In this document: in pieces, positions 16,630 to 24,826 of the stretch
Position numbering within the stretch: position 1 is the first letter of the stretch
Layout: every line of letters begins with the position of its first letter
DNA from: Acidimicrobiaceae bacterium
Lineage (GTDB): Bacteria > Actinomycetota > Acidimicrobiia > Acidimicrobiales > Aldehydirespiratoraceae
Length of the DNA: 44,183 nt
Reading direction: 5' to 3'
NCBI GenBank assembly: GCA_009845995.1
Contig: VXYK01000033.1
Location: 11,968 to 56,150, forward strand
Notes under the pieces: model-generated
Told to the model about the DNA's origin: nothing
What the model saw: the letters and a program-made list of their open reading frames with translations, nothing else
The model's database searches: none
Position numbers and translations under genes: made by a program

Positions 16630-18939
16630 TCATTCGTCGAGGAAGTGGGTGGTGATGGCGACGGCGGCCGCGCCGATGACCGAGGCAATTGCCACGGCCA
16701 GCCAGGCGGGGCCCGGTGGAAGGTCCAACCGGAAGTAGTCGCGGGAGAACGACCAGAACAGCGTCAACACGTAGACGCCGGTCATCACGATCGGCAAGGC
16801 GATCTTGGCCGGTTTGAGGGGCAGGCTGACGAGCACCAGGATCACCAGCACGATTGCCAGAAGGGTGGCGGTGGAGGCTGTGCGGGCCTCTGCCAGTGAT
16901 ACGTCGTGCATCCGCCTCACGACTTCGTACAACGCATAGGTCACGGCGCCTGCGATGAAACCCGCGGGTAACGAGAAGCGCAGCACCCGTCTCAGAAAAC
17001 CGGGCCGCACCAGGGCATCGTTGGGAGCCAAAGCCAAAAAGAAGCCGGGAACGCCGATGGAGAAGGTGCCGATGAGGGTGAGTTGGCGGGGCAGAAACGG
17101 GAAAGGCGCGCCGATGATGCTGGCCAGAGCTGTGAGCAGCACTGCGTAGGCGGCTTTGGTGATGAACAGGTTGGCAACCCTCTCGATGTTGTTGATGACC
17201 CGGCGGCCTTCGGCCAACACCCGGGGGAGTGTGGAGAACTTGTTGTCGAGCAGCACCAGCTGGGCGACCGCGCGGGTTGACGATGACCCCGCGCCCATGG
17301 CAATTCCCATGTCGGCGTCCTTGAGTGCCAGCACGTCGTTGACGCCGTCACCGGTCATTGCCACGGTCCGGCCTCTCGCTTGCAAGGCGTGCACCATCGC
17401 CCGTTTCTGGTACGGGGTGACCCGACCGAATACGGTATCGGCCTCGAGGGCGTCGGCGAAGTCCTCTGGTTCGGTCGGCAGACCGCGCGCGTCGACGAAA
17501 GAGTCGGCTCCCTCTATCCCCGCTCGGCGGGCTACCGCGGCGACTGTCGCGGGGTTGTCGCCTGAGATGACTTTGAGTGTGACTCCCTGCTCACGGAAGA
17601 AAGCGAGTATCTCGGGGGCGTCGCTGCGCACAGTGTCTTCGAGATGCACCAATGCCACGCCTTGGACCGATGCGGGCAGGGTTTCTTCGTTCCAGGACTC
17701 GTCTGAGCGGGCGACGAGGAGCACACGGGTTCCGGCCGCGGCGATCTGCGCGGCCCTGTCGCGACCGTCGGTGTCGTCTTCGTCGAAGAGAATGTCGGGT
17801 GCGCCGAGGAAATAGCAGCCGCGGTCTGCGAACGACGCGGCAGCCCATTTGCGGGCCGATGAGAACGGCAGGCTTTCGGTCAGCGTCCAATCCTGAGGTT
17901 GTGCGTGGCCGGTTGCGATCGCTGCGAGGGTGGCGTTGGGGGTGGGATCGGCGGCTGCCAGTGCTCCGAGGGCTTCAGCGGCTTGCTCAGCGGTGAACGA
18001 GCCGAGCGGTTCGACCAGGCCCAAAGAGATCTCGCCAGTGGTGATTGTGCCGGTCTTGTCGAGGCACAGCGTGTCGACCCGGGCCAACAACTCCACTGAG
18101 GCCAGTTCCTTGGCCAGCGCCCGGCGTCGGGCCAAAGCGATCACGCCGGTGACGAAGCTCAGCGAGGTGAGCAGCACCAGGCCGTCGGGGACCATGGCGA
18201 CCGCCGCGGCGACGGTTGCTTGCAGCGCTTCCCGCCAGGCGTCCAACTCGGCCAGCTGCCGCAACAACAGCAAGAAAGCGGTTGGCGGAATGATCCACGA
18301 CAGCCAGCGCAGGATCACGTTGACCCCGCGCCTCAACTCGCTGTGGGCGAGCTCGAAACGTCGAGCATCCTCGGACAACTTGGCGGCGTAGGAATCCGCG
18401 CCTACACGGGTGGCTCGGTACATTCCCGAGCCGGCGGAGACGAACGAACCCGACAACACTTCGCTACCAGCGGTCTTTTCGACCGCGTCAGCCTCTCCGG
18501 TGAGCAGCGATTCGTCGATTTCGAGGCCGAGGCCGGAGATCACCTCGCCGTCGACGACCACCTGGTCGCCTGGTGCGAGTTCCAACACATCGTCGGCGAC
18601 GACGCCGCTGATGCCTATCTCGGATGTTTCGCCGTTCCGCCGGACCCGTGCTTTGGGAGCGGACAGCACCGCCAGCGCGTTGAGGGTGCGCCGGGCCTGG
18701 AGTTCTTGGGCGATGCCGATCACGCTGTTGCTAACGACGACGCCGGCAAAAAGTGCGTCTGCGGGGTATCCGGCTATCAGGATCAGCACCAGCAGTGTGG
18801 TGATGATGCCGTTGACGGGTGTCAGTACGTTGGCTTTGACGATCTCAGAAAAGGACCGCACGGGGGCGTCTGGAACGTCGTTGATGAGTCCTTTGGCGAC
18901 CCGTTCTTCGACTTGGGCAGTGGTGAGTCCACTGATCAC
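16630..18939 (-). CDS. ctpE: P-type cation-transporting ATPase, CtpE-like
   Basis: Membrane pump of 769 residues. In order: a cytoplasmic N-terminus; two membrane segments (ITTLLVLILIAGY and following); an actuator domain with TGEA (SLLTGEAD); two more helices with the PDGLVLLTS ion-site motif; the phosphorylation motif DKTGT (Asp294); a nucleotide domain; the hinge MTGDGVNDVLALKDADMGIAMG; and about six C-terminal helices. Recalled similarity to mycobacterial CtpE is strong throughout (NDVPD start, LEIDESLLTGEAD, RVANLFITK, LAPN). CtpE is a Ca2+-uptake ATPase linked to cell-wall integrity. The GTG start overlaps the Nudix stop (GTGA), so the two are translationally coupled. Confidence 0.93.
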   Translation of the reverse strand: MISGLTTAQVEERVAKGLINDVPDAPVRSFSEIVKANVLTPVNGIITTLLVLILIAGYPADALFAGVVVSNSVIGIAQELQARRTLNALAVLSAPKARVRRNGETSEIGISGVVADDVLELAPGDQVVVDGEVISGLGLEIDESLLTGEADAVEKTAGSEVLSGSFVSAGSGMYRATRVGADSYAAKLSEDARRFELAHSELRRGVNVILRWLSWIIPPTAFLLLLRQLAELDAWREALQATVAAAVAMVPDGLVLLTSLSFVTGVIALARRRALAKELASVELLARVDTLCLDKTGTITTGEISLGLVEPLGSFTAEQAAEALGALAAADPTPNATLAAIATGHAQPQDWTLTESLPFSSARKWAAASFADRGCYFLGAPDILFDEDDTDGRDRAAQIAAAGTRVLLVARSDESWNEETLPASVQGVALVHLEDTVRSDAPEILAFFREQGVTLKVISGDNPATVAAVARRAGIEGADSFVDARGLPTEPEDFADALEADTVFGRVTPYQKRAMVHALQARGRTVAMTGDGVNDVLALKDADMGIAMGAGSSSTRAVAQLVLLDNKFSTLPRVLAEGRRVINNIERVANLFITKAAYAVLLTALASIIGAPFPFLPRQLTLIGTFSIGVPGFFLALAPNDALVRPGFLRRVLRFSLPAGFIAGAVTYALYEVVRRMHDVSLAEARTASTATLLAIVLVILVLVSLPLKPAKIALPIVMTGVYVLTLFWSFSRDYFRLDLPPGPAWLAVAIASVIGAAAVAITTHFLDE

Positions 18940-19748
18940 GGTCGTGGGGTCTCCGAGTCTCGTGCCGGGTCTTGTCCCAGGTCCTCTTCGAAGGTGTCGA
19001 CGTAGCGGTAGCCGTCACCGAACATCTCCAATCGATGCCGCGGACCTCCGAGCGTCGCATCGTTGGCCTCATAGCCGCCGTCGCCGGCCCACATGGCGAC
19101 CGGGCCCTGTTCAGAGTTGCCGATGCGGGTTGCGTGGTGCCGGGGTGTGCGGGCCTTGAGGTGTTCCAAAGCGGCTTCGGCGCTGTGGTGTTCACGGAGG
19201 GTGGCCAGAGTCACCCAGGTCGGCGGAGCGAGCTCAATCTCGCCTTCGTGATGGCGTTGCAAGCAGGCCCTCGGGGTCATCCATTCGCCCTCGACAATCT
19301 CTCCCTCATCGATTTTCACCGCTCCCTCATCCTCGCGTCGGTCCTTCACACGCGCCGCGAAAAACCAGGTGGCATAACGTTTCGGAGCGATCGCCGGAGG
19401 GATCCAGTGAGCGAAGATCACCATTGAGTCGGGATCGACGTCGATTTCGGCTTCCTCATGGGCCTCGCGGGCTGCGGCGTTGCGAGCTGCGGCCACATCG
19501 TCGAGGGTTGTGCCACCAGCGCCGATGCGGTCGCTGTCGTCGACGCGTCCGCCGGGGAACACCCACATGCCCCCGAAGGCGATCTTCGAGTTCTTGCGCA
19601 ACATCAGGGTCTCGATGCCGGCTTCGGCGTTGCGCAACAGCACGACGGTGGCCGCGGCAATGGCGGGCGAGTCGCCGTGCTCGTGTGCGTAGCGAGCCCA
19701 CTGGCGAAACCGCGCATGGTCGGCCGCGACGCGATCAGCGGTGCTCAT
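18936..19748 (-). CDS. Nudix hydrolase, NUDT19-like
   Basis: Protein of 270 residues with a split Nudix box. GGRVDDSD (residues 66-73) is separated from REAHEEAEI (residues 94-102) by about 20 residues, where the classic box has GX5EX7REUXEEXGU. This insertion is typical of NUDT19/RP2p-like proteins, which hydrolyse CoA and acyl-CoA diphosphates. That would fit the CoA-rich neighbourhood, but the substrate is inferred. A Mg2+-dependent diphosphatase role follows from the REAHEE helix. The ATG at 19748 lies inside a 14-bp tandem repeat that also makes a tiny upstream reading frame overlapping this start. The stop overlaps the CtpE-like ATPase start. Confidence 0.88.
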   Translation of the reverse strand: MSTADRVAADHARFRQWARYAHEHGDSPAIAAATVVLLRNAEAGIETLMLRKNSKIAFGGMWVFPGGRVDDSDRIGAGGTTLDDVAAARNAAAREAHEEAEIDVDPDSMVIFAHWIPPAIAPKRYATWFFAARVKDRREDEGAVKIDEGEIVEGEWMTPRACLQRHHEGEIELAPPTWVTLATLREHHSAEAALEHLKARTPRHHATRIGNSEQGPVAMWAGDGGYEANDATLGGPRHRLEMFGDGYRYVDTFEEDLGQDPARDSETPRP

Positions 19749-19780
19749 TGGACGGTGCTCATTGGACCGTGCTCGTTGGC
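19739..19780. repeat. 14-bp tandem repeat spanning the Nudix start codon
   Basis: CGGTGCTCATTGGA occurs perfectly at 19739-19752 and 19753-19766. A degenerate third copy, CCGTGCTCGTTGG, follows to about 19780. On the minus strand each perfect copy carries AATGAGCACCG, so the ATG start context of the Nudix gene is duplicated 14 bases upstream, out of frame. Confidence 0.9.
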
Positions 19781-19787
19781 TCACTGG

Positions 19788-20978
19788 TCACTGGATGACC
19801 CCGGCCTCGCGGAGTTCGTCGATCCGATCGCCCCAGCCGTACTCAGTCAGTACCTCGTCGGTGTGGGCGCCGAGCACGGGTGCTTCAGGCGAACGGATCT
19901 CTGCTTTGGTATTTGTGAAGCGGGCCGGGGGGCGCGTTTGTTGAACGCGCCCCAACAGCGGACTCTCGTGCGTCACGAAGGTCTTGTTGTGCACCACCTG
20001 GGGGTCTTCGGCGACTTGGTCCACGCCGAGCACCACGCCGAAGGGCACATCGTTGGACTCCATGGCTGCGGTTGCCTCGGCCAGAGTGCGGGTTTCCGCC
20101 GACGCGTACACCTCGCGCATCAAGGCGCTCATCTCTTCTTTGTTCTGCACCCGGTCGGCCATCGTGGCCAACAGCGGGTTTGACGAGTCGACATCGAATG
20201 AGGCGGCGATGCCGTGGAACTCGGCATCTGTCACCGGCGTGACCACGATGAACCCGTCGAGCAGCCGCATCGCCTTCTGCTGTGCGGAGAATGACTGCGA
20301 CACATGCGGCATGTCGTTGTCGAGAAGTATCTCGTGACCTGCTGCGTCGGCGAAGAGGAAACTGATGACCGAGTCGAGCATTGAGCATTCGACCACCTGA
20401 CCTCCGGCGCCGCGCTCGCGGGCCAACAATGCCGCAGTGATGGCCTGACAGGCGGTGTAGGCGGTGATCTTGTCGGCGGCCACCTGACGAAGGAAGGCCG
20501 GTTCGTCGTCGTACAACCCCATTTGCGAGGCAGCGAGGCCCGCTTGGGCCTGCACTACTGAGTCATAGACTCGGCGGTGGGCATATGGGCCGGTCTGCCC
20601 GAATCCCGACAGGGCAGCGATGACGAGGTCTGGGTTGCGGGCATGCAGGTCGTCGGCGCCGAGTCCCATGCGATCCAGCGCGCCGGGACGCATGTTCTGC
20701 ACGAACAGGTCGGCGTCGGCCACGAGGTCGAGCACGATGTCGCGCCCGCGTTCGTCGTGGGTGTCCACCGCGATGCCCCGCTTGCCTCGGTTGCAGATCT
20801 GGAACATGGCGGAGATGCCCGCCTTGTTCACGCCCACGTAGCGGCCCTGGTCGCCGAAACCCGGAAGTTCGATCTTTATCGCCTCGGCACCCTGGTCGAC
20901 CAGCATTCCCACAGCCAGCGGCCCGGTCAGGGCCACGGATAGTTCCACGATTTTGATGCCGTCGAGCGGTCCGCTCAT
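19788..20978 (-). CDS. family III CoA transferase (CaiB/BaiF)
   Basis: Acyl-CoA:carboxylate CoA transferase of 396 residues. Conserved blocks are LDGIKIVELS at the N-terminus, QGAEAIKIE, NRGKRGIAVD, VQNMRPGALDRMGLG, ALSGFGQTGPYAHR, and Asp169 in VAADKITAY followed by ALLARERGAGGQ, which is where the family's nucleophilic aspartate sits. It moves CoA between a donor thioester and a free acid such as a bile-acid, carnitine or oxalate type substrate. The specific acid is unknown. The ATG at 20978 has a GGAG-containing leader. It lies 43 bp downstream of the SnoaL-like gene and 39 bp upstream of the Nudix gene, so a multi-gene transcript is likely. Confidence 0.92.
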   Translation of the reverse strand: MSGPLDGIKIVELSVALTGPLAVGMLVDQGAEAIKIELPGFGDQGRYVGVNKAGISAMFQICNRGKRGIAVDTHDERGRDIVLDLVADADLFVQNMRPGALDRMGLGADDLHARNPDLVIAALSGFGQTGPYAHRRVYDSVVQAQAGLAASQMGLYDDEPAFLRQVAADKITAYTACQAITAALLARERGAGGQVVECSMLDSVISFLFADAAGHEILLDNDMPHVSQSFSAQQKAMRLLDGFIVVTPVTDAEFHGIAASFDVDSSNPLLATMADRVQNKEEMSALMREVYASAETRTLAEATAAMESNDVPFGVVLGVDQVAEDPQVVHNKTFVTHESPLLGRVQQTRPPARFTNTKAEIRSPEAPVLGAHTDEVLTEYGWGDRIDELREAGVIQ

Positions 20979-21021
20979 TGTGGCTCCCTTCGGTGGGTTG
21001 GGTTCACTAGCGCCCGGTTGC

Positions 21022-21453
21022 TCACGGGGTGGTGAGGTTGTCTGGCATACCGGAGAAGTAGGCCGATTCTTCGATGAGTTTCTGGCTGCGCCACCCGTTG
21101 GGGGTACGGACGAGTTCGTGGTGGTACCACCCACCGGTCTGCCAGACCGACTTGTCGGGCATGACCATCGGATTGTGGAACATGATTTCGGCGGTGGCGT
21201 TGTCGCCGTCGATGTTGATGTCGAAGTTGGCGACAAGGTGTTGGGTGGCTGGAAACTGGCCGAGGGCCGCGTCGAGCCAGGTGACCATCTCCTCCACACC
21301 GCTGGCCGTTCCGCCCGCAGAGGTGTAGTCGATGAAGGCGTCTTCAGTGAACACTGCGCGGTACAAGTCCCAGTCTTTGCGGTCGACTGCTTTGCCGTAG
21401 CGTGCTATCAGCTGCTGTATTTCGAGGTGGTCGGAGATTTCTTGTATGTCCAT
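21022..21453 (-). CDS. SnoaL/NTF2-like fold protein
   Basis: Small protein of 143 residues with the cone-shaped NTF2-like fold: an N-terminal helix pair EIQQLIARYGKAVDRKDWDLYRAVFTEDAFIDY, then a run of strands, typical of SnoaL_4 proteins. Family members are polyketide cyclases, dehydratases or steroid isomerase-like enzymes. The Tyr/Asp pattern near residues 19-40 resembles scytalone dehydratase-type members, but the activity is not determined. The ATG at 21453 starts exactly at the conserved first helix. A longer frame through the upstream 15-bp repeat would prepend repeated Val-Pro-Thr-Val-Gly and is less likely. Downstream is the CoA transferase. Confidence 0.85.
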   Translation of the reverse strand: MDIQEISDHLEIQQLIARYGKAVDRKDWDLYRAVFTEDAFIDYTSAGGTASGVEEMVTWLDAALGQFPATQHLVANFDINIDGDNATAEIMFHNPMVMPDKSVWQTGGWYHHELVRTPNGWRSQKLIEESAYFSGMPDNLTTP

Positions 21454-21472
21454 CTCAGCAGGGTAGGCGATC

Positions 21473-21517
21473 ACACCGACAGTGGGCACACCGACAGTGG
21501 GCACACCGACAGTGGGC
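21473..21517. repeat. 15-bp perfect tandem repeat, three copies
   Basis: ACACCGACAGTGGGC is present three times in perfect register (21473, 21488, 21503), with a partial copy after it. It lies 20 bp upstream of the SnoaL-like start and just after the Gfo/Idh stop codon at 21538, so it fills the spacer between two minus-strand genes. Confidence 0.95.
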
Positions 21518-21537
21518 ACTTCAGGCACGCTGGGCGA

Positions 21538-22680
21538 TCAGGCGTCGAGGGTGACCTCGACGGCGCAACCTTGTTCGATCGACTTGTGGGCGGCTACTCC
21601 GACGGCCACGGCCCACATGCCGTCTTCAAGGCTGACTTCGGGTTTGCCTCCCGATTGGATCGCCTCCAAAAAGCCGAGATGTTCGAGATATGACGAGCCG
21701 TGGTGGCCGCCCGTGTATTTGATCCTCGGGTCGACGATTTTTTCCTCATGGACATCGCCCACCCAATGCTCACCGCGGCGGCCTATGCGTATGGTTGAGT
21801 CCGGAAGCATCGATTCAACCTTGCCGGCGTCTCCCACCGCCACGATTTCTTCCTGGTTCTTGGTTGCGTCGGCGAACATGCAGAGGTCGACGAGGCCCCG
21901 TACACCGTTGGCATAGTCGACGATCACGAAGGCGTTGTCCAAGATGTCTGAACGCTGACCGCCGTAGTACTCGTCGAGGTGGTTCACATCCTGGCCGCCT
22001 GACGCATAAACGCTCCTCGGCCGCTCTTTGACCAGCAGGTTCATCAAGTCGAAGTAATGGCAGCATTTTTCGACGAGCGTGCCGCCGGTGTTTACATTGA
22101 AACGGTTCCAGTCGTCGACCTTGGAGAAGAACGGAAAGCGATGTTCGCGGATGGACACCATCTTCAGCTCGCCTACGGTGCCTGACCGAACCTCCTGCAC
22201 GAGCCGGGCCACTGGTGGCATGTAGCGGTATTCGAGGCCTACCCAGGCGACTGCGTCATGGGAGCGGCTGGCCTCGGCCACGACTCGACAGTCGTCAAGG
22301 GTGGTGCACAGTGGTTTCTCGACCAGCACATGCAGGCCGGCGGCCATAGCGTCGAGCAGGGGGGTGACGTGGCGGTGGTTGGGTGTGGCGATCACGACTG
22401 CGTCGCACAAGCCGCTGTCGATCAGTGCCCGATCATCACTGAACTCGGTTGGGGGTCCGGTGCCGTTGTCGGCGGTTGCCAAGGCGTGTCTTGCCTTCGC
22501 CAGCGAGGGTTCGTGAGGATCACATATCGCCGTGACGGCCGCGCCGTCGAGAGCGGTGATATTGGCGATATGTTCACAACCCATCATTCCCGTACCGATC
22601 ACCCCATAACGCACAACGTCGTGCGCGTGATCAGGCGCGGGGTTTTTTCCAAGCGCAGGCCGATTCGTCGCTTCTGTCAT
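21538..22680 (-). CDS. Gfo/Idh/MocA-family NAD(P)-dependent dehydrogenase
   Basis: Oxidoreductase of 380 residues with an N-terminal Rossmann fold (VIGTGMMG, residues about 26-33), the EKPLCTT motif carrying the catalytic lysine, and a C-terminal alpha/beta dimerisation domain ending in GMWAVAVGVAAHKSI. Family members oxidise or reduce sugars, inositols or other hydroxylated compounds. The HYFDLMNLL segment contains the usual catalytic His/Asp region. The ATG at 22680 is divergent from an aldo/keto reductase with only 22 bp between start codons, so the promoters must overlap the two genes. The substrate is unknown. Confidence 0.92.
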   Translation of the reverse strand: MTEATNRPALGKNPAPDHAHDVVRYGVIGTGMMGCEHIANITALDGAAVTAICDPHEPSLAKARHALATADNGTGPPTEFSDDRALIDSGLCDAVVIATPNHRHVTPLLDAMAAGLHVLVEKPLCTTLDDCRVVAEASRSHDAVAWVGLEYRYMPPVARLVQEVRSGTVGELKMVSIREHRFPFFSKVDDWNRFNVNTGGTLVEKCCHYFDLMNLLVKERPRSVYASGGQDVNHLDEYYGGQRSDILDNAFVIVDYANGVRGLVDLCMFADATKNQEEIVAVGDAGKVESMLPDSTIRIGRRGEHWVGDVHEEKIVDPRIKYTGGHHGSSYLEHLGFLEAIQSGGKPEVSLEDGMWAVAVGVAAHKSIEQGCAVEVTLDA

Positions 22681-22702
22681 CCGCTCATGCTAGGCAAGGT
22701 CT

Positions 22703-23611
22703 ATGAAAACTGATTCGAGATTGTTACCTGACGGCCGCCGAGTCGGCCCCTTGTCATGGGGTTGTTGGCGTCTGGTCACCGAGGACGTCTCCGAGGCGCG
22801 GCGTCGCATGGAAACGGCGTTGTCACTGGGGATGAACATGATCGACACCGCTGATGTCTACGGACTCGATTGGGGCGGGACAGCCTTCGGGCAAAGCGAG
22901 TCGACCATCGGCCGTGTGCTGGCGCAGTCCCCGGGTCTGCGAGACGACATGGTGCTGGCCACGAAAGGGGGCATAGACCCGGGCGTTCCCTACGACAGCA
23001 GTGCCGCTTATCTCGAATCAGCCGTTGACGCTTCGCTGACGCGACTCGGGGTTGAGCGCATCGATCTCTGGTATGTCCACCGGCCCGACATGCTGACGCA
23101 CCCGGCTGATGTCGCAGACACGCTCGCCGGTTTGGTGTCGGCGGGGAAGCTGGCAGCCGTCGGCGTGTCGAACCATACGGTCGCGCAAGTAGACGCATTG
23201 ATGGCGCACCTGCCACCAGAGGTGCCTGTGGCGGCCAACCAGGTCGAGTACTCCGCCGCTCATCTGCTGCCGTTGCGCGACGGCACACTCGACCAGTGCA
23301 TGCGCGATCAGCGGATGGCGGTGGCGTGGAGTCCTCTCGGGGGTGGTCGCTTGCTGGCCACCGGTACCGAGGCGGGTGGTACGAGCACCGAGTTGATCGC
23401 CCTGCTCGACGAACTGGCCGCGAACCATGGCGTGTCGAGGGCGGTGATTCTCGTGGCCTTTGTGTTGGCTCACCCGTGCTCGCCAGTCGTAGTGATCGGT
23501 ACCCAGAACACAGATCGAATGGCGGATCTGGCTAGTGCTGTGGAGGTGTCGTTGAGCCGTGCTGAGTGCTATCGGATCATCGAAGCTTCCGAGGGAGTTC
23601 CGTTGCCATGA
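22703..23611 (+). CDS. aldo/keto reductase
   Basis: NADPH-dependent aldo/keto reductase of 302 residues with the catalytic tetrad Asp48, Tyr53 (DTADVYG), Lys88 (ATKGG) and His126 (YVHRPD). Further family blocks are GVSNHT and SPLGGGRLL. The YdhF-like overall layout suggests reduction of small aldehydes or ketones. It is the first gene of a plus-strand pair: its stop codon overlaps the ATG of the LLM monooxygenase (ATGA at 23608-23611). The ATG at 22703 gives a short N-terminus leading directly into the barrel. Confidence 0.92.
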   Translation: MKTDSRLLPDGRRVGPLSWGCWRLVTEDVSEARRRMETALSLGMNMIDTADVYGLDWGGTAFGQSESTIGRVLAQSPGLRDDMVLATKGGIDPGVPYDSSAAYLESAVDASLTRLGVERIDLWYVHRPDMLTHPADVADTLAGLVSAGKLAAVGVSNHTVAQVDALMAHLPPEVPVAANQVEYSAAHLLPLRDGTLDQCMRDQRMAVAWSPLGGGRLLATGTEAGGTSTELIALLDELAANHGVSRAVILVAFVLAHPCSPVVVIGTQNTDRMADLASAVEVSLSRAECYRIIEASEGVPLP

Positions 23612-24729
23612 GTTCGGCAGTCGCTTCTGGGGGGCCGACCCAACGGATCGAGGTCGCATGGTTTTCGGCGTTGTGCGACGACGACTACGAGTTCTTGGGA
23701 GTTCCCGATCCCACTCTGGCGAGTTCGTGGGATCATTGCGCCTCGATCGTCACTGCCGCGGATCGCCACAATTACGACAACGTCCTGTTGCCTTCGGGTT
23801 ACGCGTTGGGGATCGACAACGCTGCGTTCGCCGCGGCGATAGCCACCTGCACAAGACAGATTCGTCTCCTGCTTGCGATTCGCATGGGTGAGTTCGTCGC
23901 CCCTCAGGTTGTCCGCCAGGTGGCGACACTGCAGCAGATCGCCCAGGGCCGTTTGACGATCAACATCATCAGCAGTGATCTTCCCGGCGAGACTATGCCC
24001 TCTGGGCCCCGCTACCGCCGCAGCACCGAATACATGCATGTGATCCGTGAGTTGCTTGACGGCCGCGCTGTTGATTTCCACGGCGAGTTCCTTGATCTGA
24101 CGCTGGACCCGCCGCGGATTGCCGTCGAGGGTGCGGGGTGTCCGCCGTATTACTTCGGGGGACTGTCCGAAGCGGCTCGGGAATGCGCGGCCCGCGCCGC
24201 GGACGTCTTTTTGATGTGGCCCGATGTCGTCTCCGGGGTGAAGAAGGTGAAGGCCGACATGGACGCCCGCGCTGGCGCATATGGACGCACATTGGCTTAC
24301 GGGTGGCGCTCTCATGTGATCGTTCGAGAGACCGAGGACGAAGCTCGGGAAGCGGCCCGACGCCTCCTGTCCAAGCTTGACGATGCGACCGGTGCCGAGA
24401 TACGGGCCAGATCTCTTGACTCGAAGAGCGCCGGGGTTGCTCGGCAAGCCGAACTGCGTGAGGGCGCCGACGAAGAGGGGTACGCCTCGCGTCACCTGTG
24501 GACGGGAGTTGGTCGGGCCCGTTCCGGGGCCGGAGCGGCAATCGTGGGCGACCCTGACCAGGTGCGAGACACGATATTTGATCTGGCAGAGGCCGGAATG
24601 AGCGCCTTCATTCTGTCTGGCTACCCGCACCTCGCTGAATGCGATCTGTTTGCTCGCTACGTTTTGCCTGAGCTCAACCACGGTCGGCTTAAGATTGACC
24701 CCCAGCCGGTGGCGCTGGACTCCGACTGA
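23608..24729 (+). CDS. LLM-class flavin-dependent monooxygenase, SsuD-like
   Basis: Luciferase-like TIM-barrel protein of 373 residues resembling alkanesulfonate monooxygenase SsuD. It has an N-terminal strand IEVAWFSAL, LLPSGYALGIDNAAFAAAIA, the AIRMGEFVAPQVVRQVATLQQIAQGRLTIN region in separate conserved strands, YRRSTEYMHVIRELLDG, PPYYFGGLSEAA and a C-terminal SGYPHLAECDLFARYVLPEL. It would use FMNH2 and O2, so a flavin reductase partner is expected but is not in the window. It is translationally coupled to the aldo/keto reductase. A desulfonation role is plausible but other substrates are possible. Confidence 0.9.
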   Translation: MSSAVASGGPTQRIEVAWFSALCDDDYEFLGVPDPTLASSWDHCASIVTAADRHNYDNVLLPSGYALGIDNAAFAAAIATCTRQIRLLLAIRMGEFVAPQVVRQVATLQQIAQGRLTINIISSDLPGETMPSGPRYRRSTEYMHVIRELLDGRAVDFHGEFLDLTLDPPRIAVEGAGCPPYYFGGLSEAARECAARAADVFLMWPDVVSGVKKVKADMDARAGAYGRTLAYGWRSHVIVRETEDEAREAARRLLSKLDDATGAEIRARSLDSKSAGVARQAELREGADEEGYASRHLWTGVGRARSGAGAAIVGDPDQVRDTIFDLAEAGMSAFILSGYPHLAECDLFARYVLPELNHGRLKIDPQPVALDSD

Positions 24730-24826
24730 GGCCGGCTTGACCGGGGCTGGTTCAATGTTGGCTCACTAGTGCCGGCTCGGCGTTTTCGGCTCGAAACTGC
24801 TCGTGCGGTACGGTAAGGGCTGACCC

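Noticed and set aside
21454..21528. N-terminal extension of the SnoaL-like protein with repeated Val-Pro-Thr-Val-Gly
   Set aside because: It comes from the 15-bp tandem repeat; the conserved fold starts at the ATG at 21453.
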